Assembly: GCA_903825895.1 (NCBI GenBank)
Contig: CAIKCI010000028.1
Coordinates: forward strand, 19,963 to 83,962
Reading direction: 5' to 3'
Length of the DNA: 64,000 nucleotides
Source of the DNA: an uncultured Actinomycetes bacterium
GTDB taxonomy: Bacteria; Actinomycetota; Acidimicrobiia; Acidimicrobiales; RAAP-2
Shown: one piece after another, positions 26,407-35,109 of the stretch
How positions within the stretch are numbered: the first letter of the stretch is position 1
How the letters are laid out: each line of letters opens with the position of its first letter
Position numbers and translations under genes: made by a program
Notes under the pieces: model-generated
Seen by the model: the letters and a program-made list of their open reading frames with translations, nothing else
What the model was told of the DNA's origin: nothing
Databases searched by the model: none

Positions 26407-26976
26407 GTGGCCGACAAGAAGCTCTTTCAGGAGCAGTCAATGGAGTTCATGGCCCCCTTGTATTCGGCGGCGATGCGGATGACCCGCAATGCCAGTGACG
26501 CTGAAGACTTGGTTCAAGAGACCTATCTCAAGGCGTATCGGTCCTTTGGCGGGTTTGAGCAGGGGACGAATTTACGCGCCTGGCTCTACCGGATTTTGAC
26601 CAATACGTATATCAATGAGTACCGCGCCCGGCAACGTCGCCCCGAAATTGAAGATGTCGAGGATGTCGAAGATCTTTATCTCTACCGCCGGTTCGCCGGT
26701 GTCGACGGTACGGTCTCGCCGAGTGCAGAAGAAGAAGTGATCAGGGCCATTCATGATGACGCCATTAAATCGGCACTCGAATCTCTTCCTGATACCTATC
26801 GAATCGCTGTCATGCTTTCTGATATCGAGGGCTTTTCCTATAAGGAGATGGCTGAGATCCTTGAGATTCCCCCAGGAACCGTCATGAGTCGACTCCACCG
26901 AGGTCGAAAAGCCCTGCAAAAGGCCCTTCTTCCCTATGCTGAGGCCAAGGGTCTCATTACCCCCGTGAGTCCATGA
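26407..26976 (+). CDS. sigR: ECF sigma factor, SigR/SigH type
   Basis: A 189-aa group 4 sigma factor. Region 2 ([26 protein letters not shown] ... [19 protein letters not shown]) and region 4 ([24 protein letters not shown] ... [15 protein letters not shown]) are complete. Homologues respond to thiol oxidative stress and are held by the zinc anti-sigma RsrA, which follows with an ATGA overlap. The GTG start has TAGGTT 6 bp upstream, suggesting a leaderless message. A GGAAT element lies at 26371-26375, but its 22-bp spacing to GTT is longer than the usual SigR promoter. Confidence 0.9.
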   Translation: MADKKLFQEQSMEFMAPLYSAAMRMTRNASDAEDLVQETYLKAYRSFGGFEQGTNLRAWLYRILTNTYINEYRARQRRPEIEDVEDVEDLYLYRRFAGVDGTVSPSAEEEVIRAIHDDAIKSALESLPDTYRIAVMLSDIEGFSYKEMAEILEIPPGTVMSRLHRGRKALQKALLPYAEAKGLITPVSP

Positions 26977-27272
26977 ATGAAAGTGATGATTCAACCATGA
27001 GCCAACACCCCATGAACGCCACATCACCCGATGGCGTGGACTGTGACGAAGCAGTCCACGCGCTCTATCACTATCTCGATGGCGAACTCACGGATGAACG
27101 ACGCGCGGTGATCAGCCTTCACCTCGACCAGTGTGCGCCCTGTGGCTCAGCTGCTCACTTTGAGAGCGAACTTCGCCGCATTGTGGCGGATCAGTGTACG
27201 GACCGGGTTCCTCAATCGTTGATTGAACGCGTTGCTGCGGCAATCAATGAAGAAGAGCGCCATGGGAACTGA
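26973..27272 (+). CDS. rsrA: Zinc-containing anti-sigma factor, RsrA-like
   Basis: A 99-aa redox-sensing anti-sigma factor. The ZAS motif HxxxCxxC is seen as HLDQCAPC (about residues 50-57), preceded by the helix [20 protein letters not shown] with a His/Cys-containing start ([13 protein letters not shown]). Oxidation of the Cys pair would release zinc and the sigma factor. The ATG overlaps the sigR stop. A second ATG 24 bp in is an alternative start. Confidence 0.88.
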   Translation: MNESDDSTMSQHPMNATSPDGVDCDEAVHALYHYLDGELTDERRAVISLHLDQCAPCGSAAHFESELRRIVADQCTDRVPQSLIERVAAAINEEERHGN

Positions 27273-28350
27273 GACCTTTTCGACGACGACTCCCACAGGG
27301 TTTCTTGACGTAGCACTGGCGTCTCGTATCGGTGGATCGCTGGCTAAACGTAAGCCACTGCCGAGTTCATATCGTCCAGGCATGCTTGAAGATGAGTTGT
27401 CACGCTGTTCGGTCTTGGCGCAAGAGCGCGTGGCGCTTGAGTCGGGTCTCTCACCAGCTGGTGAGCCTCGAGCACGCGTGGTGGATCGTGCGCAGTGGGT
27501 GGCGGCGAACGTTGAAAGTGTTGACCGACTCGTCGGCCCGTCACTGGCGGCTGCCGATGCGCGTCGCAAGGTCCATATGCCAGCACGACTTACGCGGTTA
27601 AGCCGGCAAGGGTCAGCGGCGCAACTGGGCACGATGTTGGCATGGATGTCATCACGCGTCCTTGGCCAGTACGACATTTTAGTAGGAGAAGAGACCAACG
27701 ACTCTGAAGACATCATCAGTTATGTGGGGCCCAATATCGTGGCCCTCGAACAACGTTTTGGCTTTGATTCAACACAGTTTCGTCTCTGGTTGGCGCTCCA
27801 TGAGTGCGCACATCGAGCGCAGTTCATGGGCCCTGCTTGGGTCCGGCCTTATTTTCTCGGACTGATTAACGAAGCGGTGTCGTTGGTGACCACGGACAGC
27901 GCAGCGCTTCTCGCCGGTGTCGCTCGAGCCGCACGAGAGATTGCCAAAGGAGAAAATCCGCTCGCCGAATCGGGAGCCGCAGGAGTCTTCGCCTCTGACG
28001 AGCAACGCGAGGCGCTGCGTCGATTAGCGGCGTTGATGAGCGTGCTCGAAGGCCACGGTGAAGTAGTAATGGATGAAGCGGCCAAGGATCTTGTTCCCGA
28101 TGCTCATCGGTTCCATGATGCATTGCGACAACGCCGCAAAGAACCAAGCGCCCCTGCCAAACTTCTCAATCAGCTTCTTGGCATGGACGCCAAACTTCGT
28201 CAATATGAACAAGGTGAGATCTTTGTCCGTGCGCTGCGCGCGTCTGGTGGGCGGTCCTTAGTGACCGAACTCTTTGATGGACCGGAACAACTCCCGACAA
28301 TGGAAGAACTTGTTGAGCCAAACTTGTGGCTTGACCGTCACGGGCGTTAA
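27262..28350 (+). CDS. Zinc-dependent metalloprotease-like protein (DUF2342, zincin fold)
   Basis: A 362-aa protein of the actinobacterial DUF2342 family, often labelled as associated with coenzyme F420 genes. The zincin motif HExxH appears in degenerate form as LALHECAHRAQFMG (His-Glu-Cys-Ala-His), with a downstream LINEAVSL. In Mycobacterium this family sits just before tilS (Rv3626c-Rv3625c), as here. I chose ATG 27262, overlapping the rsrA stop, over a longer TTG frame. The stop is immediately followed by the GTG of the next gene. Catalytic activity is not proven for the family. Confidence 0.85.
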   Translation: MGTETFSTTTPTGFLDVALASRIGGSLAKRKPLPSSYRPGMLEDELSRCSVLAQERVALESGLSPAGEPRARVVDRAQWVAANVESVDRLVGPSLAAADARRKVHMPARLTRLSRQGSAAQLGTMLAWMSSRVLGQYDILVGEETNDSEDIISYVGPNIVALEQRFGFDSTQFRLWLALHECAHRAQFMGPAWVRPYFLGLINEAVSLVTTDSAALLAGVARAAREIAKGENPLAESGAAGVFASDEQREALRRLAALMSVLEGHGEVVMDEAAKDLVPDAHRFHDALRQRRKEPSAPAKLLNQLLGMDAKLRQYEQGEIFVRALRASGGRSLVTELFDGPEQLPTMEELVEPNLWLDRHGR

Positions 28351-29850
28351 GTGGATCTCACCGAGCGATTTGGCCCTGCGGCAGAATTGATCAGTTCGAT
28401 TCTTGAACGTACGCCCTTGAGGATGGGTGACGATGAGCTAACTGTTGCCTGTTCGGGAGGTCCCGACTCAACGGCCTTGGCGGTCGTAGCGAGTGCTACC
28501 GGTCGGCCGGTCACCCTTCACCACGTCGATCACGGGATTCGACCCGACAGCGACCAAGATGCGGGAGTTGTCAAGGAACTCGCAGCGTGGTTGGGGGTGG
28601 GCTTTGTGAGTCACCAAGTGGTCGTTACCCCCGGTGCCAATGTTGAAGCCCGTGCTCGAGCCGAGCGCTTTGCTGTCCTGCCAAAGGGCGTCGCCACGGG
28701 CCACACCATGGACGATCAAGGGGAAACCGTCCTTGTGAATCTTTTGCGCGGCACCGGGATTGATGGACTGGCAGCGATGGAGTTTGGCCCGACCCATCCC
28801 TTCTTGGCCGTGCGCAGAGCAGAGACCCATGCATTGTGTCAACAACTCAGACTCCCGGTGGTGCACGATGAATCGAACAATGACCTGCGCTTTACGCGGA
28901 ACAAAATTAGGAATCAACTGGTGCCCATGCTCGATCAGATTGCCGATCGAGACGTCGTTCCGCTGTTAGCTCGCTTGGCATCGTTGGCCCATCTCGACAG
29001 TTCGCTCCTCAATCAATTGGCTGAGGAACTCGTGGTTGACCCCACGGACGTGAACGAACTTCGCGGCCACCCCGAACCATTGGCCCAGCGAGCATTACGC
29101 CAGTGGGTGCGGGACCAGCGCCCTGTTGATGGTGAGAACTACCCGCCGAGCGATGCAGAGATTCGTCGGATCATGGCTGTCGTGCGAGGTGAGGTTGTCG
29201 CGGCACAAGTCAGTGGGGGCCATCGAGTGGCGCGTTCCTCTGGGCGGCTTCGCTTTGAGTCGGGGGACTCAACTACGCTGATGGCTATGGATTCCAACGA
29301 AGCGCCGCAGTGGGCCGCCCACGACCTTGGCCCGGTCATCGTTTCAGCGGAAGACATTCAGCGGCGTGTCATCGAACTTGGTGCCCAGATCACGGCCGAT
29401 TATGCGGACTCGCCACCACTTTTGGTCTGCGTCCTCAAGGGTGCGCTGCACTTTATGAGTGATCTTTCGATGGCCATCAAATTGCCGATCGACCTTGATT
29501 TTATGGCGGTCTCTTCCTATGGCTCAGCCACCCAGACGTCAGGAATCGTCAGAATCGTCAAAGACTTAGAGGCTGATCTCACGAACCGACACGTCCTTGT
29601 GGTGGAGGACATCATCGACTCAGGATTGACCTTGAACTACCTGCGTAAGTACCTCTCAGCCCGGGGGCCAAAGTCCATTGAAGTCTGTGCCTTGCTGCTA
29701 AAAGAGGGGGAACAGCGGGTCGAACCCGATTTCCGCTACGTCGGCTTTACAATTCCACCATCGTTCGTTGTGGGCTACGGCCTCGATGTTGCGGAGAAAT
29801 ATCGCAACCTTGACGGTATCTACACCTACATCGGCGAGGGTTCCCACTGA
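28351..29850 (+). CDS. tilS-hpt: TilS-Hpt fusion: tRNA-Ile lysidine synthetase plus hypoxanthine phosphoribosyltransferase
   Basis: One 499-codon frame with two enzymes. Residues 1-310 are TilS, which puts lysidine on the CAU anticodon of tRNA-Ile: PP-loop [13 protein letters not shown] at about residue 34, [10 protein letters not shown], and [18 protein letters not shown]. Residues 315-499 are a purine salvage transferase: [14 protein letters not shown], the PRPP loop [17 protein letters not shown] and a C-terminal [14 protein letters not shown]. Usually these are adjacent separate genes; a fusion is known in a few Firmicutes. An internal ATG at 29281 after a GGGGGA stretch might allow separate Hpt synthesis. 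In many actinobacteria ftsH follows; here it is absent and folE comes next. Confidence 0.9.
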   Translation: MDLTERFGPAAELISSILERTPLRMGDDELTVACSGGPDSTALAVVASATGRPVTLHHVDHGIRPDSDQDAGVVKELAAWLGVGFVSHQVVVTPGANVEARARAERFAVLPKGVATGHTMDDQGETVLVNLLRGTGIDGLAAMEFGPTHPFLAVRRAETHALCQQLRLPVVHDESNNDLRFTRNKIRNQLVPMLDQIADRDVVPLLARLASLAHLDSSLLNQLAEELVVDPTDVNELRGHPEPLAQRALRQWVRDQRPVDGENYPPSDAEIRRIMAVVRGEVVAAQVSGGHRVARSSGRLRFESGDSTTLMAMDSNEAPQWAAHDLGPVIVSAEDIQRRVIELGAQITADYADSPPLLVCVLKGALHFMSDLSMAIKLPIDLDFMAVSSYGSATQTSGIVRIVKDLEADLTNRHVLVVEDIIDSGLTLNYLRKYLSARGPKSIEVCALLLKEGEQRVEPDFRYVGFTIPPSFVVGYGLDVAEKYRNLDGIYTYIGEGSH

Positions 29851-29891
29851 CCACGTGGTCAGGTACTGATCCGAGTAAAGGAGCACAACCC

Positions 29892-30455
29892 ATGAGCGTT
29901 GATATCAAGCGCATCGAAGAAAATGTCCGAGAGATTCTTCTCGCTATTGGCGAAGACCCTCAGCGCAATGGCCTCCTCGACACGCCACGACGTGTGGCCG
30001 CGATGTATGAAGAGTTGTTTGAGGGCCTCGGAGAAGACCCAAGCGAACACCTCAGAGTCACCTTTGACGAGCAGCACGACGAGATGGTGATGGTGCGAGA
30101 CATTCCATTCACGTCACTGTGCGAACACCACCTTGTTCCCTTTATGGGCAAAGCCCACGTGGCCTACATCCCGACGGGAAAGATCACTGGTCTTTCAAAA
30201 ATGGCACGACTCGTCGAAGGCTATGCCCGACGACTTCAAGTTCAAGAGCGTATGACGTCGCAAATTGCCGATGCCATTGACTCGGTGCTCCAGCCACAAG
30301 GTGCGCTCGTCGTGATTGAAGCAGAGCACCTTTGCATGTCGATGCGTGGGGTGCGCAAGCCGGGTACCGTGACGGTGACGTCAGCGGTGCGAGGAATTTT
30401 CCGAACTGATGTCGCAACCCGTAGTGAAGCATTGCAGTTCATTCATAACCGCTAA
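29892..30455 (+). CDS. folE: GTP cyclohydrolase I
   Basis: First step of folate synthesis: GTP to dihydroneopterin triphosphate. The 187 aa are the normal length. Zinc and active-site residues are visible in [20 protein letters not shown] (Cys and His) and in [16 protein letters not shown] (second Cys). The start is clear, with AAAGGAGCACAACCC before the ATG. It begins the folE-folP-X-folB-folK run, 41 bp after the TilS-Hpt fusion. Confidence 0.96.
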   Translation: MSVDIKRIEENVREILLAIGEDPQRNGLLDTPRRVAAMYEELFEGLGEDPSEHLRVTFDEQHDEMVMVRDIPFTSLCEHHLVPFMGKAHVAYIPTGKITGLSKMARLVEGYARRLQVQERMTSQIADAIDSVLQPQGALVVIEAEHLCMSMRGVRKPGTVTVTSAVRGIFRTDVATRSEALQFIHNR

Positions 30456-30482
30456 GTAAACAAGAACGGTATCTCTGCCAAC

Positions 30483-31283
30483 GTGACCAGCCAGCGATTT
30501 TCAGAAGTGATGGGCATCGTCAACGTCACGCCCGACTCGTTCTATTCGGCGATGAGAACGCTCGACATTGATGCGGCGATTACTCGAGGTCAGACCCTCT
30601 TTGAGGAAGGGGCGGGTATCGTCGACGTGGGAGGCGAGTCCACGCGACCGGGTGCCACGCCCGTTCCTCTCGACGAAGAACTCAAACGCGTGGTTCCTGT
30701 GGTGAAAGAGCTTGCTCGCTTGGGCACGGTCAGTATCGACACGGTGAAATCAGAAGTGGCTCAAGCCTGTATCGATGTTGGCGCGAGCATCGTCAACGAT
30801 GTCTCCGGCACCCTCGCTGCTGTGGCCGGCGCCAACGGGGTGGGCTGGATCGCCATGCACGCCCAAGGAACCCCTGAGACGATGCAGAACGACCCGCACT
30901 ATGGCGACCTGGTGGGAGAGATCACGGTGTGGTTTGAAGAAAAGGCCCATCAGGCCCAAGAGGCAAACATCGCACAATGGTGGCTTGATCCTGGTATTGG
31001 CTTTGGCAAAACCGTTGAACATAATCTCTCAATTCTCCGCCACTGCGAAGAGTTCGCCGGCGTGGCGCACCGCTTTGGTGCCGGGCTCCTTCTGGGGACG
31101 AGTCGAAAAGGCTTCCTTGGAACCATGGGAAATAGTGATGCTTTGGACGTCGATGAGCGCTTAGCCCCCAGTTTGGCGTCGGCCATCATCGCCTTAGAAG
31201 CCGGTGCCGATATCGTCCGAGTTCACGACGTTCTCCCTACCGTGCAAGCGGTGCGCATTTTGCGTGAGAATATGTCTTCATGA
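30483..31283 (+). CDS. folP: Dihydropteroate synthase
   Basis: Condenses 6-hydroxymethyl-dihydropterin diphosphate with p-aminobenzoate; the sulfonamide target. The 266 aa show the TIM-barrel signatures VMGIVNVTPDSFYS (residues 9-22), VGGESTRPGATPVP, NDVSGTLA, DPGIGFGK and LGTSRKGFLG. GTG start. The stop overlaps the next gene (ATGA). Full length and all substrate loops present. Confidence 0.95.
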   Translation: MTSQRFSEVMGIVNVTPDSFYSAMRTLDIDAAITRGQTLFEEGAGIVDVGGESTRPGATPVPLDEELKRVVPVVKELARLGTVSIDTVKSEVAQACIDVGASIVNDVSGTLAAVAGANGVGWIAMHAQGTPETMQNDPHYGDLVGEITVWFEEKAHQAQEANIAQWWLDPGIGFGKTVEHNLSILRHCEEFAGVAHRFGAGLLLGTSRKGFLGTMGNSDALDVDERLAPSLASAIIALEAGADIVRVHDVLPTVQAVRILRENMSS

Positions 31284-31792
31284 TGAAAGGAAAATGGGCA
31301 GCCGGAATTCCACCCCGTCACTTGACCTGGGTGCTCCCTGAACGCCTCGCCGTGAGTGAGCGTCCCGGTGGACGAACCATGACGCACCGAAAGGTCCGTC
31401 GCCAAGAAGAGATCATCTGGCTGAGGGAAAACCACTTCACCGTCGTTGTGTCCATTTTGGAGTCACCGATGAATTTAGCGGCCTATGACGAATTCAATAT
31501 GCCGCACTGCCACGAGCCCGTGCCGACGACGGGCGATCAGTCGGTGGCACTCGTTGCGCTCTATAGCGACTTGGCGGTTCGCCTGCGTGAAAAGCAGACG
31601 GTGCTTTTGCACGCTGATGAACTCGGCGACCATGTGATCGGCGTGATCGCGGGCTACCTGATGTGGGCGGGACGCCTCAATGGTGCTCCTGAAGCCACGA
31701 GTGTTGTTGAGCGACTCTTTGGTCGCCAACTGGGCCCTGAGGGTCGTGCGCTCGTTGCCTCGGCAGAACGCATCCCTTCCGCAGCATCGTGA
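31280..31792 (+). CDS. Dual-specificity-phosphatase-like protein lacking the catalytic Cys and Arg
   Basis: A 170-aa protein embedded in the folate operon, overlapping folP and folB by 4 bp each. From about residue 48 it reads like a DSP fold: VVVSILESPMN, then HEPVPTTGDQS (normally xPIxDxxxP), an amphipathic helix, and VLLHADELGDHVIGVIAGYL. The last segment lines up with the usual VLVHCxxGxGRTGTVxAxYL, but the nucleophile Cys is Ala and the Arg position is Asp-His. So the family call is inferred from pattern and the protein is probably catalytically dead, perhaps a binding or regulatory partner of the pterin enzymes. The N-terminal 45 residues match nothing I recognise. Confidence 0.55.
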   Translation: MMKGKWAAGIPPRHLTWVLPERLAVSERPGGRTMTHRKVRRQEEIIWLRENHFTVVVSILESPMNLAAYDEFNMPHCHEPVPTTGDQSVALVALYSDLAVRLREKQTVLLHADELGDHVIGVIAGYLMWAGRLNGAPEATSVVERLFGRQLGPEGRALVASAERIPSAAS

Positions 31793-32151
31793 CCGACACG
31801 ATCACCATCTCGGGCCTGCGAGTGATGGCGTCGGTTGGTGTTCTTGATGAAGAGCGTCAGCGCATCCAACCGCTGATCATTGATTGTGTTCTTGAGGTCG
31901 ATCTCACTGCCGCGGGCGCGTCCGATGCGCTCGATGACACCATCAACTATGCGACCGTCATTGAACTCGCTGAAAATCTGGCGTTGAGCCACCATCATGA
32001 TCTCCTTGAATCCTTGGCCGATGAAATTGCGCGAGGTTCTCTGGCGCTCGATGATCGAATCGCCGGGATTGACGTAGCGATCACTAAGGTGCGTCCACCC
32101 GTGGGCCAAGATGTCCACAGCGTAGGAGTGACGCGCTCGTTGCGTCGATGA
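31789..32151 (+). CDS. folB: Dihydroneopterin aldolase
   Basis: Makes 6-hydroxymethyl-dihydropterin from dihydroneopterin. The 120 aa carry ISGLRVMASVGVLDEERQR (pterin-binding Glu), DTINYATVIEL, and the late Lys in DVAITKVRPPVG. The GTG start sits in the stop of the DSP-like gene; the stop overlaps folK. Some relatives also epimerise; not resolvable here. Confidence 0.93.
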   Translation: MTDTITISGLRVMASVGVLDEERQRIQPLIIDCVLEVDLTAAGASDALDDTINYATVIELAENLALSHHHDLLESLADEIARGSLALDDRIAGIDVAITKVRPPVGQDVHSVGVTRSLRR

Positions 32152-32633
32152 CGAGAGCCTTCCTCGGTTTGGGGACAAATCTTGGCGATCGCCAAGGAGA
32201 GTTGCGCTCCGCCATTGAACGCTTAGAAGTCCACGGCGATGTCGTCGCTGTCTCAGGACTTTACGAGACTGAGCCCGTTGGCGGCCCTGAGCAAGGGAAG
32301 TTTCTCAACCTGGTTGTTGAGCTTGAAACTGAGGACACGCCTGAGATGTTGCTACTCCGTTGCCAAGATCTTGAAGTGGCAGCACAACGCGTGCGTACGG
32401 TGCGTAACGGGCCGCGCACGCTCGATGCAGATGTGTTGTGGGTTGATGGCCAGACCAGTGCAACTGAGGAGTTGACCGTTCCTCACCCACGGATGTTCGA
32501 GCGACGTTTTGTCATCGCTCCCCTCCAAGAGTTAGCCCCTGATCTCGTCAGCGACGCGATGATTGCTGCGGCTACCGGCGAGGTTGATCGAATTGGTGTG
32601 CTGGACCTGACCGACTCTTCACGTGATCACTAA
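32148..32633 (+). CDS. folK: 2-amino-4-hydroxy-6-hydroxymethyldihydropteridine pyrophosphokinase (HPPK)
   Basis: Transfers pyrophosphate from ATP to 6-hydroxymethyl-dihydropterin. A 161-aa protein with FLGLGTNLGDRQGELRSAIE (residues 5-24), the pterin loop SGLYETEPVGGPEQGKFLN, the magnesium site GPRTLDADVLWVDG and the closing VPHPRMFERRFVIAPLQEL. ATG overlaps the folB stop. Completes folE-folP-folB-folK in one transcription unit. Confidence 0.95.
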   Translation: MTRAFLGLGTNLGDRQGELRSAIERLEVHGDVVAVSGLYETEPVGGPEQGKFLNLVVELETEDTPEMLLLRCQDLEVAAQRVRTVRNGPRTLDADVLWVDGQTSATEELTVPHPRMFERRFVIAPLQELAPDLVSDAMIAAATGEVDRIGVLDLTDSSRDH

Positions 32634-32663
32634 TTCATCGTTCATCCATGAGAGAATCGAAGA

Positions 32664-33329
32664 GTGAATCCTGTTCCATTGGTTCTGCTGTTTGACATCG
32701 ACGACACCTTGATCGATAACGATGCGATGCAGCAGCAACTCGACGAGTATTTGATCGCTTCACTCGGCAACGATGCTCAGACGCGGTATCGCCAAATCTT
32801 CGAAGAGACTCGAGTCGAGTTGGGCTATGCCGACTTCCTTGGTGCGACAGAGCGACTCCGCATGGAAATGCTCGACAGCCCAGCAGTGATGAAGTTGGGT
32901 GAATGGCTTCTGGAGTTTCCTTTTGCGACGCTTCTCTATCCCGGTGCTCTCGATGCGGTGGCGCACGCCCACGACCTCGGGTTTGCTGGCATCCTTTCTG
33001 ATGGCGACGCCGTCTATCAGCCACACAAAATTGCCCGTGCTGGCCTCAGCGAGGTCTTTGGCGATGCGCAGATGATTTTTGTGCACAAAGAACAAGAGCT
33101 CTCCGTGGTCGAAGAGCGGTTCCCGGCCGAGCACTACGTGATGGTGGACGACAAGGTTCGGGTCTTGGCGGCCATGAAGGAGATCTGGGGGGACCGCCTG
33201 ACGACCGTGTCGGTGAAACAGGGCCACTACGCCAACGATCCCGTGCTGGAACATCAGTATCCAGCCGCTGACCTTTCGCTCCAAAGCATCAGTGAATTCA
33301 GCCAATTGGGCATCAACGACCTGGTCTAA
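32664..33329 (+). CDS. HAD-superfamily hydrolase
   Basis: A 221-aa HAD protein with an N-terminal nucleophile motif VLLFDIDDTLIDND (residues 6-19), motif II GILSDGD (Ser), Lys in QPHKIARAG and the acidic motif VMVDDKVRV. It looks like the large, sequence-diverse HAD-IA group, so the phosphorylated substrate cannot be named. GTG start 30 bp after folK. Its place between folK and panC suggests it may dephosphorylate a folate-pathway intermediate; the missing dihydroneopterin triphosphate phosphatase step is a candidate (inference only). Confidence 0.82.
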   Translation: MNPVPLVLLFDIDDTLIDNDAMQQQLDEYLIASLGNDAQTRYRQIFEETRVELGYADFLGATERLRMEMLDSPAVMKLGEWLLEFPFATLLYPGALDAVAHAHDLGFAGILSDGDAVYQPHKIARAGLSEVFGDAQMIFVHKEQELSVVEERFPAEHYVMVDDKVRVLAAMKEIWGDRLTTVSVKQGHYANDPVLEHQYPAADLSLQSISEFSQLGINDLV

Positions 33330-33447
33330 ACGTGGGCCAGGAGAAAAAGTTGGCGTTGGAACCACTCTTGGTCCTACGATAGAAACCAGCAAGTGACAAG
33401 GGCACGCGAACGGCACCTCGAAGGAGGGCTGGAACGTCGGAGGCACG

Positions 33448-34239
33448 ATGGCACAGGTACTCATTATTGGCGCAGGACGCGCGGGAACGTCGATGGCGGC
33501 TGCCCTGACGCGCGCTGGGATCAGCGTTGATGGTCCTTGGGGCCGCGGCACAAACCTTCGAGAGATCCCTGCGGACGTCACCACGGTGATCATTGCCACG
33601 AGTGACGATGCCATTGGCACGGTCGCCGCGCAGCTCCCGGTTCATCCAGAGCGCGTGGTCCTTCATCTTTCGGGATCGCTGGGCGTTGATGTTCTGCGCC
33701 CTCACCCTCGACGTGGAGCGCTGCACCCCTTGGTGCCTCTTCCGACGACTGAAATTGGTGCAGCACGCTTAGCCAGTGGCATCACCTTTGCTGTGGCGGG
33801 TGACTCGGAAGCGTGGACGTTAGTGCAACGGCTGAATGGAACGGCGGTTGAAGTTCGTGATGAAGACCGTGTGCGCTACCACGCCGCAGCTTGTGTGGCT
33901 GCTAATCATGTGGTTGCCCTCCTGGGTCACGTTGAACGCATCGCACAGTCAGCAGGACTCCCGCTTGACGCGTTTCTTGCGCTGACGCGAGCGGCCGTTG
34001 ATGACGTCGAACATTTTGGTCCCGAACGAGCACTCACCGGTCCTGCGTCACGAGGGGACTGGTCTACTTTGGACCGCCATCTTGAAGCTCTCGATCCCGC
34101 CGAGCGTGCGAGCTATCGAGCCGGCGTGGGGATGGCGTTGGAACTCTTGACCGGGAAGAGTCCTTCGCTGGGTCATGATGAGCCGGTTGATGACGTTCCA
34201 GAAGTACGCAGTGCTTCGGGTGCTTCACTCGTGAGCTAG
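33448..34239 (+). CDS. Rossmann-like and DUF2520 domain protein
   Basis: A 263-aa protein with a dinucleotide-binding start VLIIGAGRAGTSMAAALTRAG (shortened: GAGRAGTSMAA, residues 7-17) and a C-terminal helical DUF2520 domain (AAACVAANHVVALLGHVERI). It resembles ketopantoate or prephenate-type reductases in build. In Mycobacterium the homologue (Rv3603c) also lies directly before panC. Since no panE is seen, a ketopantoate reductase role is a possibility I infer from position. Ribosome site GGAGG 5 bp before the ATG. A possible promoter TTGGCG (33350) - 19 bp - TACGAT (33375) lies upstream. Confidence 0.85.
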   Translation: MAQVLIIGAGRAGTSMAAALTRAGISVDGPWGRGTNLREIPADVTTVIIATSDDAIGTVAAQLPVHPERVVLHLSGSLGVDVLRPHPRRGALHPLVPLPTTEIGAARLASGITFAVAGDSEAWTLVQRLNGTAVEVRDEDRVRYHAAACVAANHVVALLGHVERIAQSAGLPLDAFLALTRAAVDDVEHFGPERALTGPASRGDWSTLDRHLEALDPAERASYRAGVGMALELLTGKSPSLGHDEPVDDVPEVRSASGASLVS

Positions 34240-34242
34240 TTC

Positions 34243-35109
34243 ATGGAACGATTCGAAACGGGCGCCCAATGGCGCCTTGCTCTTGACGACGCACGATCCG
34301 AGGGCAAGACCATTGGCTTTGTCCCCACGATGGGCGCACTGCATGAAGGGCATCGTTCCTTGATTGAGCGGGCTCGCCGTTCCTGTGACGTCGTGGCGGT
34401 ATCGATCTTCGTGAATCCTCTTCAGTTTGGGGACCCCAGCGATCTTGAACGCTATCCTCGCCCCGTTCACCACGACGAAGCCCTCCTGTCGGCAGCGGGT
34501 TGTGACGCGTTGTTCATGCCCAGTGTCGACGAGATGTATCCCGACATCAAGCGACCGTTGATCTCCCACGAAGGAGTTGGCGTGTTGGGAGATCTTTTCG
34601 AAGGAGTCGATCGGCCTGGCCACTTCGATGGGGTTGCAACCGTGGTGGCGCTGCTCTTTGAACTCACCGGGCCGTGTAGGGCATTTTTTGGAAACAAAGA
34701 CTTTCAACAATTGGCTGTCGTGCGTCGCATGGTCGACGCTTTGGGGCTCCCGGTTGACATCGTGGCTTGTCCAACCATTCGTGACGAAGGAGGACTCGCG
34801 CTCTCGAGTAGGAACACCCGTCTTTCACGTGAGGGGCGCCGTCATGCCACTGCATTCCATCGTGCTCTTTTGGCCGGAGCGGCTTGCTTCGAGCAAGGCG
34901 GTACTCCTTCTCAGGTGGACGATGCGATGAAACAAGAAGCAGATGCTGAGCCCGCACTGGCCTTGGCCTACGCCGTCGTGGTTGAGGCCGCCTCCTTTCT
35001 GCGCCCTGCTTTGTTCGAAGAAGCCGTCGAGTATCGCTTGTTGATCGCTGGCGAGGTTGAAGGTGTCAGACTGATTGACAATGCAGCCATTGATGGGAGC
35101 GATCGATGA
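34243..35109 (+). CDS. panC: Pantothenate synthetase
   Basis: Joins pantoate and beta-alanine using ATP. The 288 aa have the HIGH-type motif FVPTMGALHEGHRSLI (residues 26-41), SIFVNPLQFG, FFGNKDFQQL, and the second nucleotide motif ALSSRNTRLSREGR. Only 3 bp after the DUF2520 gene; the stop overlaps nadB. panB and panD are not in the window. Confidence 0.95.
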   Translation: MERFETGAQWRLALDDARSEGKTIGFVPTMGALHEGHRSLIERARRSCDVVAVSIFVNPLQFGDPSDLERYPRPVHHDEALLSAAGCDALFMPSVDEMYPDIKRPLISHEGVGVLGDLFEGVDRPGHFDGVATVVALLFELTGPCRAFFGNKDFQQLAVVRRMVDALGLPVDIVACPTIRDEGGLALSSRNTRLSREGRRHATAFHRALLAGAACFEQGGTPSQVDDAMKQEADAEPALALAYAVVVEAASFLRPALFEEAVEYRLLIAGEVEGVRLIDNAAIDGSDR

